Part shown: positions 21,848 to 33,233 of the stretch, piece after piece
Layout of the letters: every line of letters starts with the position of its first letter
Position numbering within the stretch: the stretch's first letter is position 1
Assembly (NCBI RefSeq): GCF_963678635.1
Contig: NC_087066.1
Span: 20,555,996-20,619,995, forward strand
Reading direction: 5' to 3'
Source of the DNA: Symsagittifera roscoffensis
Lineage: Eukaryota; Xenacoelomorpha; Acoela; Convolutidae
DNA: 64,000 nucleotides
Made by a program: the position numbers and the translations under genes
Notes under the pieces: generated by a model
Told to the model about the DNA's origin: nothing
The model's database searches: none
Seen by the model: only the letters and a program-made list of their open reading frames with translations

Positions 21848-22229
21848 AGTAATATTTCAAAAACTGAATTAGAGAAAAAGCTGACAACACTGATTTTTTC
21901 ATTAGAAAGCTGTCATTTTCTAACTCAGATTTGGAAAAAAAAATTAATGAGAAAAAGCTGCAAAAATGTTTAAAAAAAACTGAAACTTCAAAATCAAAAT
22001 AATTGCATTATTGAACCCAACAATTATAGGTTGAAAATTTTTGGCCAATTTCAAACCCAGAAACCTTACAACGACGTAAGCAAAAGTTACGAAACTACTC
22101 AGTCTTGTGATTTACAAATAAACGTATCCTCAGAAAATCTAACCGCCTCAAAAAATTCAACACTTAGCGGTTATATAGTATCTTGTACTAAAATATGAAG
22201 CTAGAACGCCGTAATCGTTATCTTCCCAA

Positions 22230-22302
22230 GCCGTGATAGCTCAGTTGGGAAAGCGTTAGACTGAAGATCTAAAGGTCACTGGATCGATCCCGGGTCGCGG
22301 CA
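22230..22302 (+). tRNA. tRNA-Phe-like (GAA), duplicate of 20871
   Basis: A22, A49, A54. T3 only. Confidence 0.62.
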
Positions 22303-22682
22303 AGTAATATTTCAAAAACTGAATTTGAGAAAAAGCTGACAACACTGATTTTTTCATTAGAAAGCTGTCATTTTCTAACTCAGATTTGGAAAAAAACTTA
22401 ATGAGAAAAAGCTGCAAAAATGTTTAAAAAAACTGAAACTTCAAAATCAAAATAATTGCATTTTTGAACCCAACAATTATAGGTTGAAAAATTTTGACCA
22501 AATTCAAACCCAGAAACCTTAAAACGACGTAAGCAAAAGTTACGAAACTACCCAGTCTTGTGATTTACAAATAAACTTATCCTCAGAAACTCTAACCGCA
22601 GCAAAAAATTCAACACTTAGCGGTTATATAGTATCTTGTACTAAAATATGAACTTAGAACGCCGTAATCATTAACTTCACAA

Positions 22683-22755
22683 GCCGTGATAGCTCAGTTG
22701 GGAGAGCGTAAGACTGAAGATCTAAAGGTCCCTGGTTCGATCCCGTGTCGAGGCA
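22683..22755 (+). tRNA. tRNA-Phe-like (GAA)
   Basis: A28 facing A42, T64, A69. T3 only; last of the T3 block. Confidence 0.65.
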
Positions 22756-23134
22756 AGTAATATTTAAAAAAATGAATTTGAGAAAAAGCTGACAACACTG
22801 TTTTTGATTAGAAAGCTGTCATTTTCTAACTCAGATTTGAAAAAAAACTAATTGAAAAAAGCTCCGAAAATGTACCAAAAAAATCGGAAATTTCAAACTC
22901 GAAACAATTGCATTTTTGAACCCAACAATTATAGGTTGAAAATTTTTGGCCAATTTCAAACCCAGAAACCTTACAACGACGTAAGCAAAAGTCACGAAAC
23001 TACTCAGTCTTGTGATTTACAAATAAACGTATCCTCAGAAAATCTAACCGCCTCAAAAAATTCAACACTTAGCGGTTATATAGTATCTTGTACTAAAATA
23101 TGAAACTAGAACGCCGTAATCTTTATCTTCCCAA

Positions 23135-23207
23135 GCTGTGATAGCTCAGTTGGGAAAGCGTTAGACTGAAGATCTACAGGTCACTGGATCGATCCCGGGT
23201 CGCGGCA
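23135..23207 (+). tRNA. tRNA-Phe-like (GAA), probable pseudogene
   Basis: T3 (acceptor), A22, C43, A49, A54. The T4 run is restored. Confidence 0.6.
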
Positions 23208-23586
23208 AGTAATATTTTAAAAACTGAATTTGAGAAAAAGCTGACAACACTTTTTTTCATTAGTAAGCTGTCATTTTCTAACTCAGATTTGGAAAAAAAC
23301 TTAACGAGAAAAAGCTGCGAAAATCTAAAAAAAAAACTGAATTTTCAAAATCGAAATAATTGCATTATTGAACCCAACAATTATGGGTTGAAAAATTTTG
23401 GCCAAATTCAAACCCAGAAACCTTAGAACGACGTAAGCAAAAGTTACGAAACTACTCAGTCTTGTGATTTAAAAATAAACGTATCCTCAGAAAATCTAAC
23501 CGCACCAAAAAATTCAACACTTAGCGGTTATATAGTATCTTGTACTAAAATATGAACTTAAAACGCCGTAATCTTAAACTTCACAA

Positions 23587-23659
23587 GCCGTGATAGCTCA
23601 GTTGGGAGAGCGTTAGACTGTAGATCTAAAGGTCCCTGGTTCGATCCCGAGTCGCGGCA
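23587..23659 (+). tRNA. tRNA with Phe body, GTA anticodon and G37
   Basis: GTA at 23620-23622 in loop CTGTAGA, so the only anticodon-loop change is A35 to T and purine 37 is kept. A64 mismatches C50. T4. Confidence 0.8.
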
Positions 23660-24036
23660 AGTAAAATTTTAAAAAATAAATTTGAGAAAAAGCTGACAAA
23701 ACTGTTTTTCATTAGTAAGCTGTCATTTTCTAACTCAGATTTGGAAAAAAACTAAACAAGAAAAAGCTGCGAAAATGTAAAAAAAAACTGAAATTTCAAA
23801 ATCGAAATATATGCGTTATTGAACCCAACAATTATAGGTTGAAAAATTTTGGCCAATTCAAACCCAGAAACCTTAGAACGACGTAAGCAAAAGTTACGAA
23901 ACTACTCAGTCTTGTGATTTACAAATAAACTTATCCTCAGAAATTCTAACCGCAGCAAAAAATTCAACACTTAGCGGTTATCTAGTATCTTGTACTAAAA
24001 TATGAACTTAGAACGCCGTAATCTTTAACTTCACAT

Positions 24037-24109
24037 GCCGTGATAGCTCAGTTGGGAGAGCGTTAGACTGTAGATCTAAAGGTCCCTGGTTCAATCCCGA
24101 GTCGCGGCA
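24037..24109 (+). tRNA. tRNA with Phe body, GTA anticodon and G37
   Basis: GTA at 24070-24072, loop CTGTAGA; A57, A64. T4. Confidence 0.78.
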
Positions 24110-24487
24110 AGTAAAATTTTAAAAAATAAATTTTAGAAAAAGCTGACAACACTGTTTTTCATTAGTACGCTGTCATTTTCTAACTCAGATTTGGAAAAAA
24201 ACTAAACAAGAAAAAGCTGCGAAAATGTAAAAAAAAACTGAAATTTCAAAATCGAAATAATTGCGTTAATGAACCCAACAATTATAGGTTGAAAAATTTT
24301 GGCCAAATTCAAACCCAGAAACCTTAGAACGACGTAAGCAAAAGTTACGAAACTACTCAGTCTTGTGATTTACAAATAAACTTATCCTCAGAAATTCTAA
24401 CCGCAGCAAAAAATTCAACACTTAGCGGTTATATATAATCTTGTACTAAAATATGAACTTAGAACGCCGTAATCTTTAACTTCACAA

Positions 24488-24560
24488 GCCGTGATAGCTC
24501 AGTTGGGAGAGCGCTAGACTGAAGATCTACAGGTCCCTGGTTCAATCCCGGGTCGCGGCA
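24488..24560 (+). tRNA. tRNA-Phe (GAA)
   Basis: C27 faces C43; A57. T4. Confidence 0.8.
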
Positions 24561-24938
24561 AGTAATATTTTAAAAAATGAATTTGAGAAAACGCTGACAA
24601 CACTGTTTTTCATTAGAAAGCTGTCATTTTCTACTCAGATTTGAAAAAAAAAACTAATTGAAAAAAGCTGCAAAAATGTACAAAAAAACTGAAATTTCAA
24701 ACTCGAAACAATTGCATTTTTGAACCCAACAATTATAGGTTGAAAATTTTTGGCCAAATTGAAACCCAGAAACCGCAAAACAGAGTAAACAAAAGTTACG
24801 GAACTACTCACTCTTGTGATTTACAAATTAACTTATCCTCAGAAAAACTAACCGCACCAAGAAATTTAACACTTAGCGGTTATATAGTATCTTGTACTAA
24901 AATATGAACTTAGAACGCCGTAATCTTTAACTTCCCAA

Positions 24939-25011
24939 GCCGTGATAGCTCAGTTGGGAGAGCGTTAGACTGAAGACCTAAATGTCCCTGGTTCGATCCC
25001 GGGTCGCGGCA
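24939..25011 (+). tRNA. tRNA-Phe (GAA)
   Basis: C39 faces A31; variable loop ATGTC. T4. Confidence 0.82.
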
Positions 25012-25390
25012 AGTAATATTTTAAAAAATGATTTTGAGAAAAAGCTGACAAGACTGTTTTTCATTAGAAAGCTGTCATTTTCTAACTCAGATTTGAAAAA
25101 AAAACTAATTGAAAAAAAGCTGCAAAAATGTACAAAAAAACGGAAATTTCAAACTCGAAACAATTGCATTATTGAACCCAACAATTATAGGTTGAAAAAT
25201 TTTGGCCAAATTCAAACCCAGAAACCTTAGAACGACGTAAGCAAAAGTTACGAAACTACTCAGTCTTGTGATTTACAAATAAACTTATCCTCAGAAAATC
25301 TAACCGCACCAAAAAATTCAACATTTAGCGGTTATATAGTATCTTGTACTAAAATATGAAATTAGAACGCCGTAATCTTTAACTTCCCAA

Positions 25391-25463
25391 GACGTGATAG
25401 CTCAATTGGGAAAGCGTTAGACTGAAGATCTAAAAGTCCCTGGATCGATCCCGGGTCGCGGCA
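25391..25463 (+). tRNA. tRNA-Phe-like (GAA)
   Basis: A2, D-loop CAATTGG, A22, A54. T4. Confidence 0.62.
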
Positions 25464-25841
25464 AGTAATATTTTAAAAACTGAATTTGAGGAAAAGCTGA
25501 CAACACTGTTTTTCATTAGAAAGCTGTCATTTTCTAACTCGGATTTGGAAAAAAAACTAAACGAGAAAAAGCTGCGAAAATGTAAAAAAAAACTGAAATA
25601 TCAAAATCAAAATAATTGCATTATTGAACCCAACAATTATAGGTTGAAAAATTTTGGCCAAATTCAAACCCAGAAAATTAGAACGACGTGAGCAAAAGTT
25701 ACGAAACTACTCAGTCTTGTGATTTACAAATAAACTAATCCTCAGAAATTCTAACCGCAGCAAAAAATTCAACACTTAGCGGTTATATAGTATCTTGTAC
25801 TAAAATATGAACTTAGAACGCCGTAATCTTTAACTTCACAA

Positions 25842-25914
25842 GCCGTGACAGCTCAGTTGGGAGAGCGTTAGACTGAAGATTTAAAGGTCCCTGGTTCGAT
25901 CCCGGCTCGCGGCA
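25842..25914 (+). tRNA. tRNA-Phe-like (GAA)
   Basis: C8 replaces the conserved U8; U40-G30; T stem CCGGC. T3 only. Confidence 0.68.
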
Positions 25915-26283
25915 AGTAATTATTTAGAAAACGAATTTGATAGAAAGCTGACAACGCTGTTTTTCATTAGAAAGCTGTCAATTTCTAACTCAGATTTGGA
26001 AAAAAACTAATTGAAAAAAAGCTGCGAAAATGTACGAAAAAAGGAAATTTCAAACTCGAAACAATTGCACCCAACAATTATAGGTTGAAAACTTTTGGCC
26101 AAATTGAAACCCAGAAACCGTAGAACAGAGTAAACAAAAGTTACGGAACTACTCACTCTTGTGATTTACAAATAAACTTATCCTCAGAAATTGTAACCGC
26201 AGCAAAAAATTCAACACTTACTGGTTATATAGTATCTTGTACTAAAAAATGAACTTAGAACGCCGTAATCTTTACCTTCACAA

Positions 26284-26356
26284 GCCGTGATAGCTCAGTT
26301 GGGAGAGCGTTAGACTGAAGATCTAAAGGTCCCTGGTTCGATCCCGGGTCGCGGCA
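26284..26356 (+). tRNA. tRNA-Phe (GAA), exact consensus copy
   Basis: T6 terminator. Confidence 0.95.
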
Positions 26357-26723
26357 AGTAATATTTTTTAAAAAAAATAAATTTGAAAAAAAGCATACAA
26401 CACTGTTTTTCATTAGAAAGCTGCCATTTTCTAACTCAGATTTGGAAAAAAACTAATTGAAAAAAAAGCTGCGAGAATGTAGAAAACTGAAATTTCAAAC
26501 TCGAAACAATTGCATTTTTGAACCCAACAATTATAGGTTGAAAATTTTTGGCCAAATTGAAACCCAGAAACCGTAAAAGTTACGGAACTACTCACTCTTG
26601 TGATTTACAAATTAACTTATCCTCAGAAAATCTAACCGCACCAAAAAAATTCAACACTTAGCGGTTATATAGTATCTTGTACTAGAATATGAACTTAGAA
26701 CGCCGTAATCTTTAACTTCACAA

Positions 26724-26796
26724 GCCGTGATAGCTCAGTTGGGAGAGCGTTAGACTGAAGATCTAAAGGTCCCTGGTTCGATCCCGGGTCGCGGCA
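26724..26796 (+). tRNA. tRNA-Phe (GAA), exact consensus copy
   Basis: Perfect body but AATAATTTAAA downstream (T3 only). Confidence 0.92.
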
Positions 26797-27166
26797 AGTA
26801 ATAATTTAAAAAACGAATTTGATAAAAAGCTGACAACAATGTTTTTCATTAGAAAGCTGTCAATTTCTAACTCAGATTTGGAAAAAAACTAATTGAAAAA
26901 AAGCTGCGAAAATGTACGAAAAAAAGGAAATTTCAAACTCGAAACAATTGCACCCAACAATTATAGGTTGAAAACTTTTGGCCAAATTGAAACCCAGAAA
27001 CCGTAGAACAGAGTAAGCAAAAGTTACGGAACTACTCACTCTTGTGATTTACAAATAAACTTATCCTCAGAAATTCTAACCGCAGCAAAAAATTCAACAC
27101 TTATTGGTTATATAGTATCTTGTACTAAAAAATGAACTTAGAACGCCGTAATCTTTAACTTCACAA

Positions 27167-27239
27167 GCCGTGATAGCTCAGTTGAGAGAGCGTTAGACTG
27201 AAGATCTAAAGGTCCCTGGTTCGATCCCGGGTCGCGGCA
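27167..27239 (+). tRNA. tRNA-Phe (GAA)
   Basis: D loop AGTTGAGA loses one G of the GG pair; T4. Confidence 0.87.
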
Positions 27240-27574
27240 AGTAACATTTTAAAAAATAAATTTGAAAAAAAGCATACAACACTGTTTTTCATTAGAAAGC
27301 TGCCATTTTCTAACTCAGATTTGGAAAAAAACTAATTGAAAAAAAGCTGCGAAAATGTAGAAAACTGAAATTTCAAACTCGAAACAATTGCATTTTTGAA
27401 ACCCAGAAACCGTAGAACAGAGTAAACAAAAGTTACGGAACTACTCACTCTAGTGATTTACAAATTAACTTATCCTCAGAAAATCTAACCGCACCAAAAA
27501 ACTCAACACTTAGCGGTTATATAGTATCTTGACTAAAATATGAACTTAGAACGCCGTAATCTTTAACTTCACAA

Positions 27575-27647
27575 GCCGTGATAGCTCAGTTGGGAGAGCG
27601 TTAGACTGAAGATCTAAAGGTCCCTGGTTCGATCCCGGGTCGCGTCA
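27575..27647 (+). tRNA. tRNA-Phe (GAA), T71 variant
   Basis: TCGCGTC mismatches C2; T5. Confidence 0.83.
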
Positions 27648-28030
27648 AGTAATATTTTTAAAAATGAATTTGAGAAAAAGCTGACAACACTGTTTTTCAT
27701 TAGAAATATGTCATTTTCTAACTCAGATTTGGAAAACAAAGCTAATTGAAAAAAAGCTCCGAAAATGTACCAAAAAAACGGAAATTTCAAACTCGAAACA
27801 ATTGCATTATTGAACCCAACAATTATAGGTTGAAAAATTTTGGCCAAATTCAAACCCAGAAACCTTAGAACGACGTAAGCTAAAGTTACGGAACTACTCA
27901 GTCTTGTGATTTACAAATAAACTAATCCTCAGAAATTCTAACCGCAGCAAAAAAAAATCAACACTTAGCGGTTATATAGTATCTTGTACTAAAATATGAA
28001 CTTAGAACGCCGTAATCTTTAACTGCACAA

Positions 28031-28103
28031 GCCGTGATAGCTCAGTTGGGAGAGCGTTAGACTGAAGATCTAAAGGTCCCTGGCTCGATCCCGGGTCGCG
28101 GCA
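28031..28103 (+). tRNA. tRNA-Phe (GAA), C54 variant
   Basis: CTCGATC alters the B box and T loop; T4. Confidence 0.8.
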
Positions 28104-28473
28104 AGTAATATTTTAAAAAATGAATTTGAGAAAAAGCTGAAAACATTGTTTTCCATTAGAAAGCTGTCATTTTCTAACTCAGATTTGGAAAAAAACTAAT
28201 TGAAAAAAAGCTGCGAAAATGTACGAAAAAAAGGAAATTTCAAACTCGAAACAATTGCACTCAACAATTATAAGTTGAAAACTTTTGGCCAAACTGAAAC
28301 CCAGAAACCGTAGAACAGAGTAAACAAAAGTTACGGAACTACTCACTCTTGTGATTTACAAATAAACTTATCCTCAGAAATTCTAACCGCAGCAAAAAAT
28401 TCAACACATACTGGTTATATAGTATCTTGTACTAAAAAATGAACTTAGAACGCCGTAATCTTTAATTTCACAA

Positions 28474-28546
28474 GCCGTGATAGCTCAGTTGGGAGAGCGT
28501 TAGACTGAAGATATAAAGGTCCCTGGTTCGATCCCGGGTCGCGGCA
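28474..28546 (+). tRNA. tRNA-Phe (GAA)
   Basis: A40 faces G30; T4. Confidence 0.82.
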
Positions 28547-28921
28547 AGTAATATTTTAAAAAATAAATTTGAGAAAAAGCTGACAACACTGTTTTTCATT
28601 AGAAAGCTGCCATTTTCTAGCTCAGATTTGGAAAAAAACTAATTGAGAAAAAGCTGCGAAAATGTAAAAAACTGAAATTTCAAACTCGAAACAATTGCAT
28701 TTTTGAACCCAACAATTATAGGTTGAAAATTTTTGGCCAAATTGAAACCCAGAAACCGTAGAACAGAGTAAACAAAAGTTACGGAACTACTCAATCTTGT
28801 GATTTACAAATTAACTTATCCTCAGAAAATCTAACCGCACCAAAAAATTCAACACTTAGCGGTTATATAGTATCTTGTACTAAAATATGAACTTAGAACG
28901 CCGTAATCTTTAACTTCCCAA

Positions 28922-28963
28922 GCAGTGATAGCTCAGTTGGGAGAGCGTTAGACTGAAGATCTA

Positions 28964-28994
<31 letters not shown>
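28922..28994 (+). tRNA. tRNA-Phe (GAA)
   Basis: A3 mismatch (GCAGTGA) and U51-U63 in the T stem; T4. Followed by a short 308-bp unit. Confidence 0.78.
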
Positions 28995-28995
<1 letters not shown>

Positions 28996-29229
28996 GTAAT
29001 ATTTTAAAAAATGAATTTGAGAAAAAGCTGACAACACTGTTTTTCATTAGAAATATGTCATTTTCTAACTCAGATTTGGAAAAAAAAACTAATTGAAAAA
29101 AAGCTCCGAAAATGTACCAAAAAAACGGAAATTTTAAACTCGAAACAATTGCATTTTCAACACTTAGCGGTTATATAGTATCTTGTACTAAAATATGAAC
29201 TTAGAACGCCGTAATCTTTAACTTCCCAA

Positions 29230-29302
29230 GCCGTGATAGCTCAGTTGGGAGAGCGTTAGACTGAAGATCTAAAGGTCCCTGGTTCGATCCCGGGTCGCGG
29301 CA
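29230..29302 (+). tRNA. tRNA-Phe (GAA), exact consensus copy
   Basis: T3 only downstream. Confidence 0.92.
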
Positions 29303-29695
29303 AGTAATAATTTAAAAAATTAATTTGAGAAAAAGCTGACAACACTGTTTTTCATTAGAAAGCTGTGATTTTCTAACTCAGATTTGGAAAAAAACTAATT
29401 GAAAAAAAGCTGCGAAAAAGTACGAAAAAAAGCTGCGAAAAAGTACGAAAAAAAGCAAATTTCAAACTCGAAACAATTGCACCCAACAATTATAGGTTGA
29501 AAACTTTTGGCCAAATTGAAACCCAGAAACCGTAGAACAGAGTAAACAAAAGTTACGGAACTACTCAATCTTGTGATTTACAAATTAACTTATCCTCAGA
29601 AAATCTAACCGCACCAAAAAATTCAACACTTAGCGGTTATATAGTATCTTGTACTAAAATATGAACTTAGAACGCCGTAATCTTTAACTTCCCAA

Positions 29696-29737
29696 GCCGT
29701 GATAGCTCAGTTGGGAGAGCGTTAGACTGAAGATCTA

Positions 29738-29768
<31 letters not shown>
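29696..29768 (+). tRNA. tRNA-Phe (GAA), T63 variant
   Basis: U51-U63 mismatch; T4; a short unit follows. Confidence 0.87.
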
Positions 29769-29769
<1 letters not shown>

Positions 29770-30003
29770 GTAATATTTTAAAAAATGAATTTGAGAAAAA
29801 GCTGACAACACTGTTTTTCATTAGAAATATGTCATTTTCTAACTCAGATTTGGAAAAAAAAACTAATTGAAAAAAAGCTCCGAAAATGTACCAAAAAAAC
29901 GGAAATTTCAAACTCGAAACAATTGCATTTTCAACACTTAGCGGTTATATAGTATCTTGTACTAAAATATGAACTTAGAACGCCGTAATCTTTAACTTCA
30001 CAA

Positions 30004-30076
30004 GCCGTGATAGCTCAGTTGGGAGAGCGTTAGACTGAAGATCTAAAGGTCCCTGGTTCGATCCCGGGTCGCGTCA
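30004..30076 (+). tRNA. tRNA-Phe (GAA), duplicate of 27575
   Basis: T71; T5. Confidence 0.83.
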
Positions 30077-30458
30077 AGTAATATTTTTAAAAATGAATTT
30101 GAGAAAAAGCTGACAACACTGTTTTTCATTAGAAATATGTCATTTTCTAACTCAGATTTGGAAAACAAAGCTAATTGAAAAAAAGCTCCGAAAATGTACC
30201 AAAAAAACGGAAATTTCAAACTCGAAACAATTGCATTATTGAACCCAACAATTATAGGTTGAAAAATTTTGGCCAAATTCAAACCCAGAAACCTTAGAAC
30301 GATGTAAGCTAAAGTTACGGAACTACTCAGTCTTGTGATTTACAAATAAACTAATCCTCAGAAATTCTAACCGCAGCAAAAAAAATCAACACTTAGCGGT
30401 TATATAGTATCTTGTACTAAAATATGAACTTAGAACGCCGTAATCTTTAACTGCACAA

Positions 30459-30531
30459 GCCGTGATAGCTCAGTTGGGAGAGCGTTAGACTGAAGATCTA
30501 AAGGTCCCTGGCTCGATCCCGGGTCGCGGCA
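30459..30531 (+). tRNA. tRNA-Phe (GAA), duplicate of 28031
   Basis: C54; T4. Confidence 0.8.
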
Positions 30532-30901
30532 AGTAATATTTTAAAAAATGAATTTGAGAAAAAGCTGAAAACATTGTTTTCCATTAGAAAGCTGTCATTT
30601 TCTAACTCAGATTTGGAAAAAAACTAATTGAAAAAAAGCTGCGAAAATGTACGAAAAAAAGGAAATTTCAAACTCGAAACAATTGCACTCAACAATTATA
30701 AGTTGAAAACTTTTGGCCAAACTGAAACCCAGAAACCGTAGAACAGAGTAAACAAAAGTTACGGAACTACTCACTCTTGTGATTTACAAATAAACTTATC
30801 CTCAGAAATTCTAACCGCAGCAAAAAATTCAACACATACTGGTTATATAGTATCTTGTACTAAAAAATGAACTTAGAACGCCGTAATCTTTAATTTCACA
30901 A

Positions 30902-30974
30902 GCCGTGATAGCTCAGTTGGGAGAGCGTTAGACTGAGGATATAAAGGTCCCTGGTTCGATCCCGGGTCGCGGCA
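30902..30974 (+). tRNA. tRNA with Phe body and GAG (Leu) anticodon
   Basis: Loop CTGAGGA puts GAG at 30935-30937; A40-G30 mismatch shared with its duplicate at 28474, which still reads GAA. T4. Confidence 0.72.
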
Positions 30975-31349
30975 AGTAATATTTTAAAAAATAAATTTGA
31001 GAAAAAGCTGACAACACTGTTTTTCATTAGAAAGCTGCCATTTTCTAGCTCAGATTTGGAAAAAAACTAATTGAGAAAAAGCTGCGAAAATGTAAAAAAC
31101 TGAAATTTCAAACTCGAAACAATTGCATTTTTGAACCCAACAATTATAGGTTGAAAATTTTTGGCCAAATTGAAACCCAGAAACCGTAGAACAGAGTAAA
31201 CAAAAGTTACGGAACTACTCAATCTTGTGATTTACAAATTAACTTATCCTCAGAAAATCTAACCGCACCAAAAAATTCAACACTTAGCGGTTATATAGTA
31301 TCTTGTACTAAAATATGAACTTAGAACGCCGTAATCTTTAACTTCCCAA

Positions 31350-31391
31350 GCAGTGATAGCTCAGTTGGGAGAGCGTTAGACTGAAGATCTA

Positions 31392-31422
<31 letters not shown>
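31350..31422 (+). tRNA. tRNA-Phe (GAA), duplicate of 28922
   Basis: A3, T63; T4; a short unit follows. Confidence 0.78.
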
Positions 31423-31423
<1 letters not shown>

Positions 31424-31657
31424 GTAATATTTTAAAAAATGAATTTGAGAAAAAGCTGACAACACTTTTTTTCATTAGAAATATGTCATTTTCTAACTCA
31501 GATTTGGAAAAAAAAACTAATTGAAAAAAAGCTCCGAAAATGTACCAAAAAAACGGAAATTTTAAACTCGAAACAATTGCATTTTCAACACTTAGCGGTT
31601 ATATAGTATCTTGTACTAAAATATGAACTTAGAACGCCGTAATCTTTAACTTCCCAA

Positions 31658-31730
31658 GCCGTGATAGCTCAGTTGGGAGAGCGTTAGACTGAAGATCTAA
31701 AGGTCCCTGGTTCGATCCCGGGTCGCGGCA
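31658..31730 (+). tRNA. tRNA-Phe (GAA), exact consensus copy
   Basis: T3 only, as in its duplicate at 29230. Confidence 0.92.
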
Positions 31731-32100
31731 AGTAATAATTTAAAAAATTAAATTGAGAAAAAGCTGACAACACTGTTTTTCATTAGAAAGCTGTGATTTT
31801 CTAACTCAGATTTGGAAAAAAATTAATTGAAAAAAAGCTGCGAAAAAGTACGAAAAAAAGCAAATTTCAAACTCGAAACAATTGCACCCAACAATTATAG
31901 GTTGAAAACTTTTGGCCAAATTGAAACCCAGAAACCGTAGAACAGAGTAAACAAAAGTTACGGAACTACTCAATCTTGTGATTTACAAATTAACTTATCC
32001 TCAGAAAATCTAACCGCACCAAAAAATTCAACACTTAGCGGTTATATAGTATCTTGTACTAAAATATGAACTTAGAACGCCGTAATCTTTAACTTCCCAA

Positions 32101-32142
32101 GCAGTGATAGCTCAGTTGGGAGAGCGTTAGACTGAAGATCTA

Positions 32143-32173
<31 letters not shown>
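32101..32173 (+). tRNA. tRNA-Phe (GAA)
   Basis: A3, T63; T4; a short unit follows. Confidence 0.78.
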
Positions 32174-32174
<1 letters not shown>

Positions 32175-32408
32175 GTAATATTTTAAAAAATGAATTTGAG
32201 AAAAAGCTGACAACACTGTTTTTCATTAGAAATATGTCATTTTCTAACTCAGATTTGGAAAAAAAACTAATTGAAAAAAAGCTCCGAAAATGTACCAAAA
32301 AAAACGGAAATTTCAAACTCGAAACAATTGCATTTTCAACACTTAGCGGTTATATAGTATCTTGTACTAAAATATGAACTTAGAACGCCGTAATCTTTAA
32401 CTTCCCAA

Positions 32409-32450
32409 GCCGTGATAGCTCAGTTGGGAGAGCGTTAGACTGAAGATCTA

Positions 32451-32481
<31 letters not shown>
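32409..32481 (+). tRNA. tRNA-Phe (GAA), T63 variant
   Basis: U51-U63; T4; a short unit follows. Confidence 0.87.
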
Positions 32482-32482
<1 letters not shown>

Positions 32483-32717
32483 GTAATATTTTAAAAAATG
32501 AATTTGAGAAAAAGCTGACAACACTGTTTTTCATTAGAAATATGTCATTTTCTAACTCAGATTTGGAAAAAAAAACTAATTGAAAAAAAGCTCCGAAAAT
32601 GTACCAAAAAAAACGGAAATTTCAAACTCGAAACAATTGCATTTTCAACACTTAGTGGTTATATAGTATCTTGTACTAAAATATGAACTTAGAACGCCGT
32701 AATCTTTAACTTCCCAA

Positions 32718-32790
32718 GCCGTGATAGCTCAGTTGGGAGAGCGTTAGACTGAAGATCTAAAGGTCCCTGGTTCGATCCCGGGTCGCGGCA
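32718..32790 (+). tRNA. tRNA-Phe (GAA), exact consensus copy
   Basis: T4. Confidence 0.95.
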
Positions 32791-33160
32791 AGTAATATTT
32801 TAAAAAATTAATTTGAGAAAAAGCTGACAACACTGTTTTTCATTAGAAAGCTGTGATTTTCTAACTCAGATTTGGAAAAAAACTAATTGAAAAAAAGCTG
32901 CGAAAAAGTACGAAAAAAAGCAAATTTCAAACTCGAAACAATTGCACCCAACAATTATAGGTTGAAAACTTTTGGCCAAATTGAAACCCAGAAACCGTAG
33001 AACAGAGTAAACAAAAGTTACGGAACTACTCACTCTTGTGATTTACAAATAAGATTATCCTCAGAAATTCTAACCGCAGCAAAAAATTCAACACTTACTG
33101 GTTATATAGTATCTTGTACTAAAATATGAACTTAGAACGCCGTAATCTTTAACTTCACAA

Positions 33161-33233
33161 GCCGTGATAGCTCAGTTGGGAGAGCGTTAGACTGAAGATT
33201 TAAAGGTACCTGGTTCGATCCCGGGTCGCGGCA
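33161..33233 (+). tRNA. tRNA-Phe (GAA)
   Basis: U40-G30 wobble; A48 in the variable loop. T4. Confidence 0.87.

Larger units (their letters stand above)
19600..22700. repeat. Higher-order repeat, period 1358 bp (three units)
   Basis: tRNAs at 19966, 20417 and 20871 recur at 21324, 21775 and 22230 with the same private variants. Boundaries are approximate. Confidence 0.8.
27540..32100. repeat. Higher-order repeat, period 2429 bp
   Basis: 27575, 28031, 28474, 28922 and 29230 correspond to 30004, 30459, 30902, 31350 and 31658 with shared private changes (TCGCGTC acceptor, C54, GCAGTGA). It includes the short 308-bp unit type. A partial 21-bp repetition near 29401-29455 is present in only one copy. 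Confidence 0.85.
28995..32717 (+). repeat. Short (308-309 bp) repeat units
   Basis: Five units have tRNA-to-tRNA distances of 308-309 bp: 28922-29230, 29696-30004, 31350-31658, 32101-32409 and 32409-32718. In each, the spacer jumps from AATTGCATTTT to CAACACTTAGCGG, removing about 145 bp of mid-spacer. The tRNA and both flanks remain. Confidence 0.85.
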
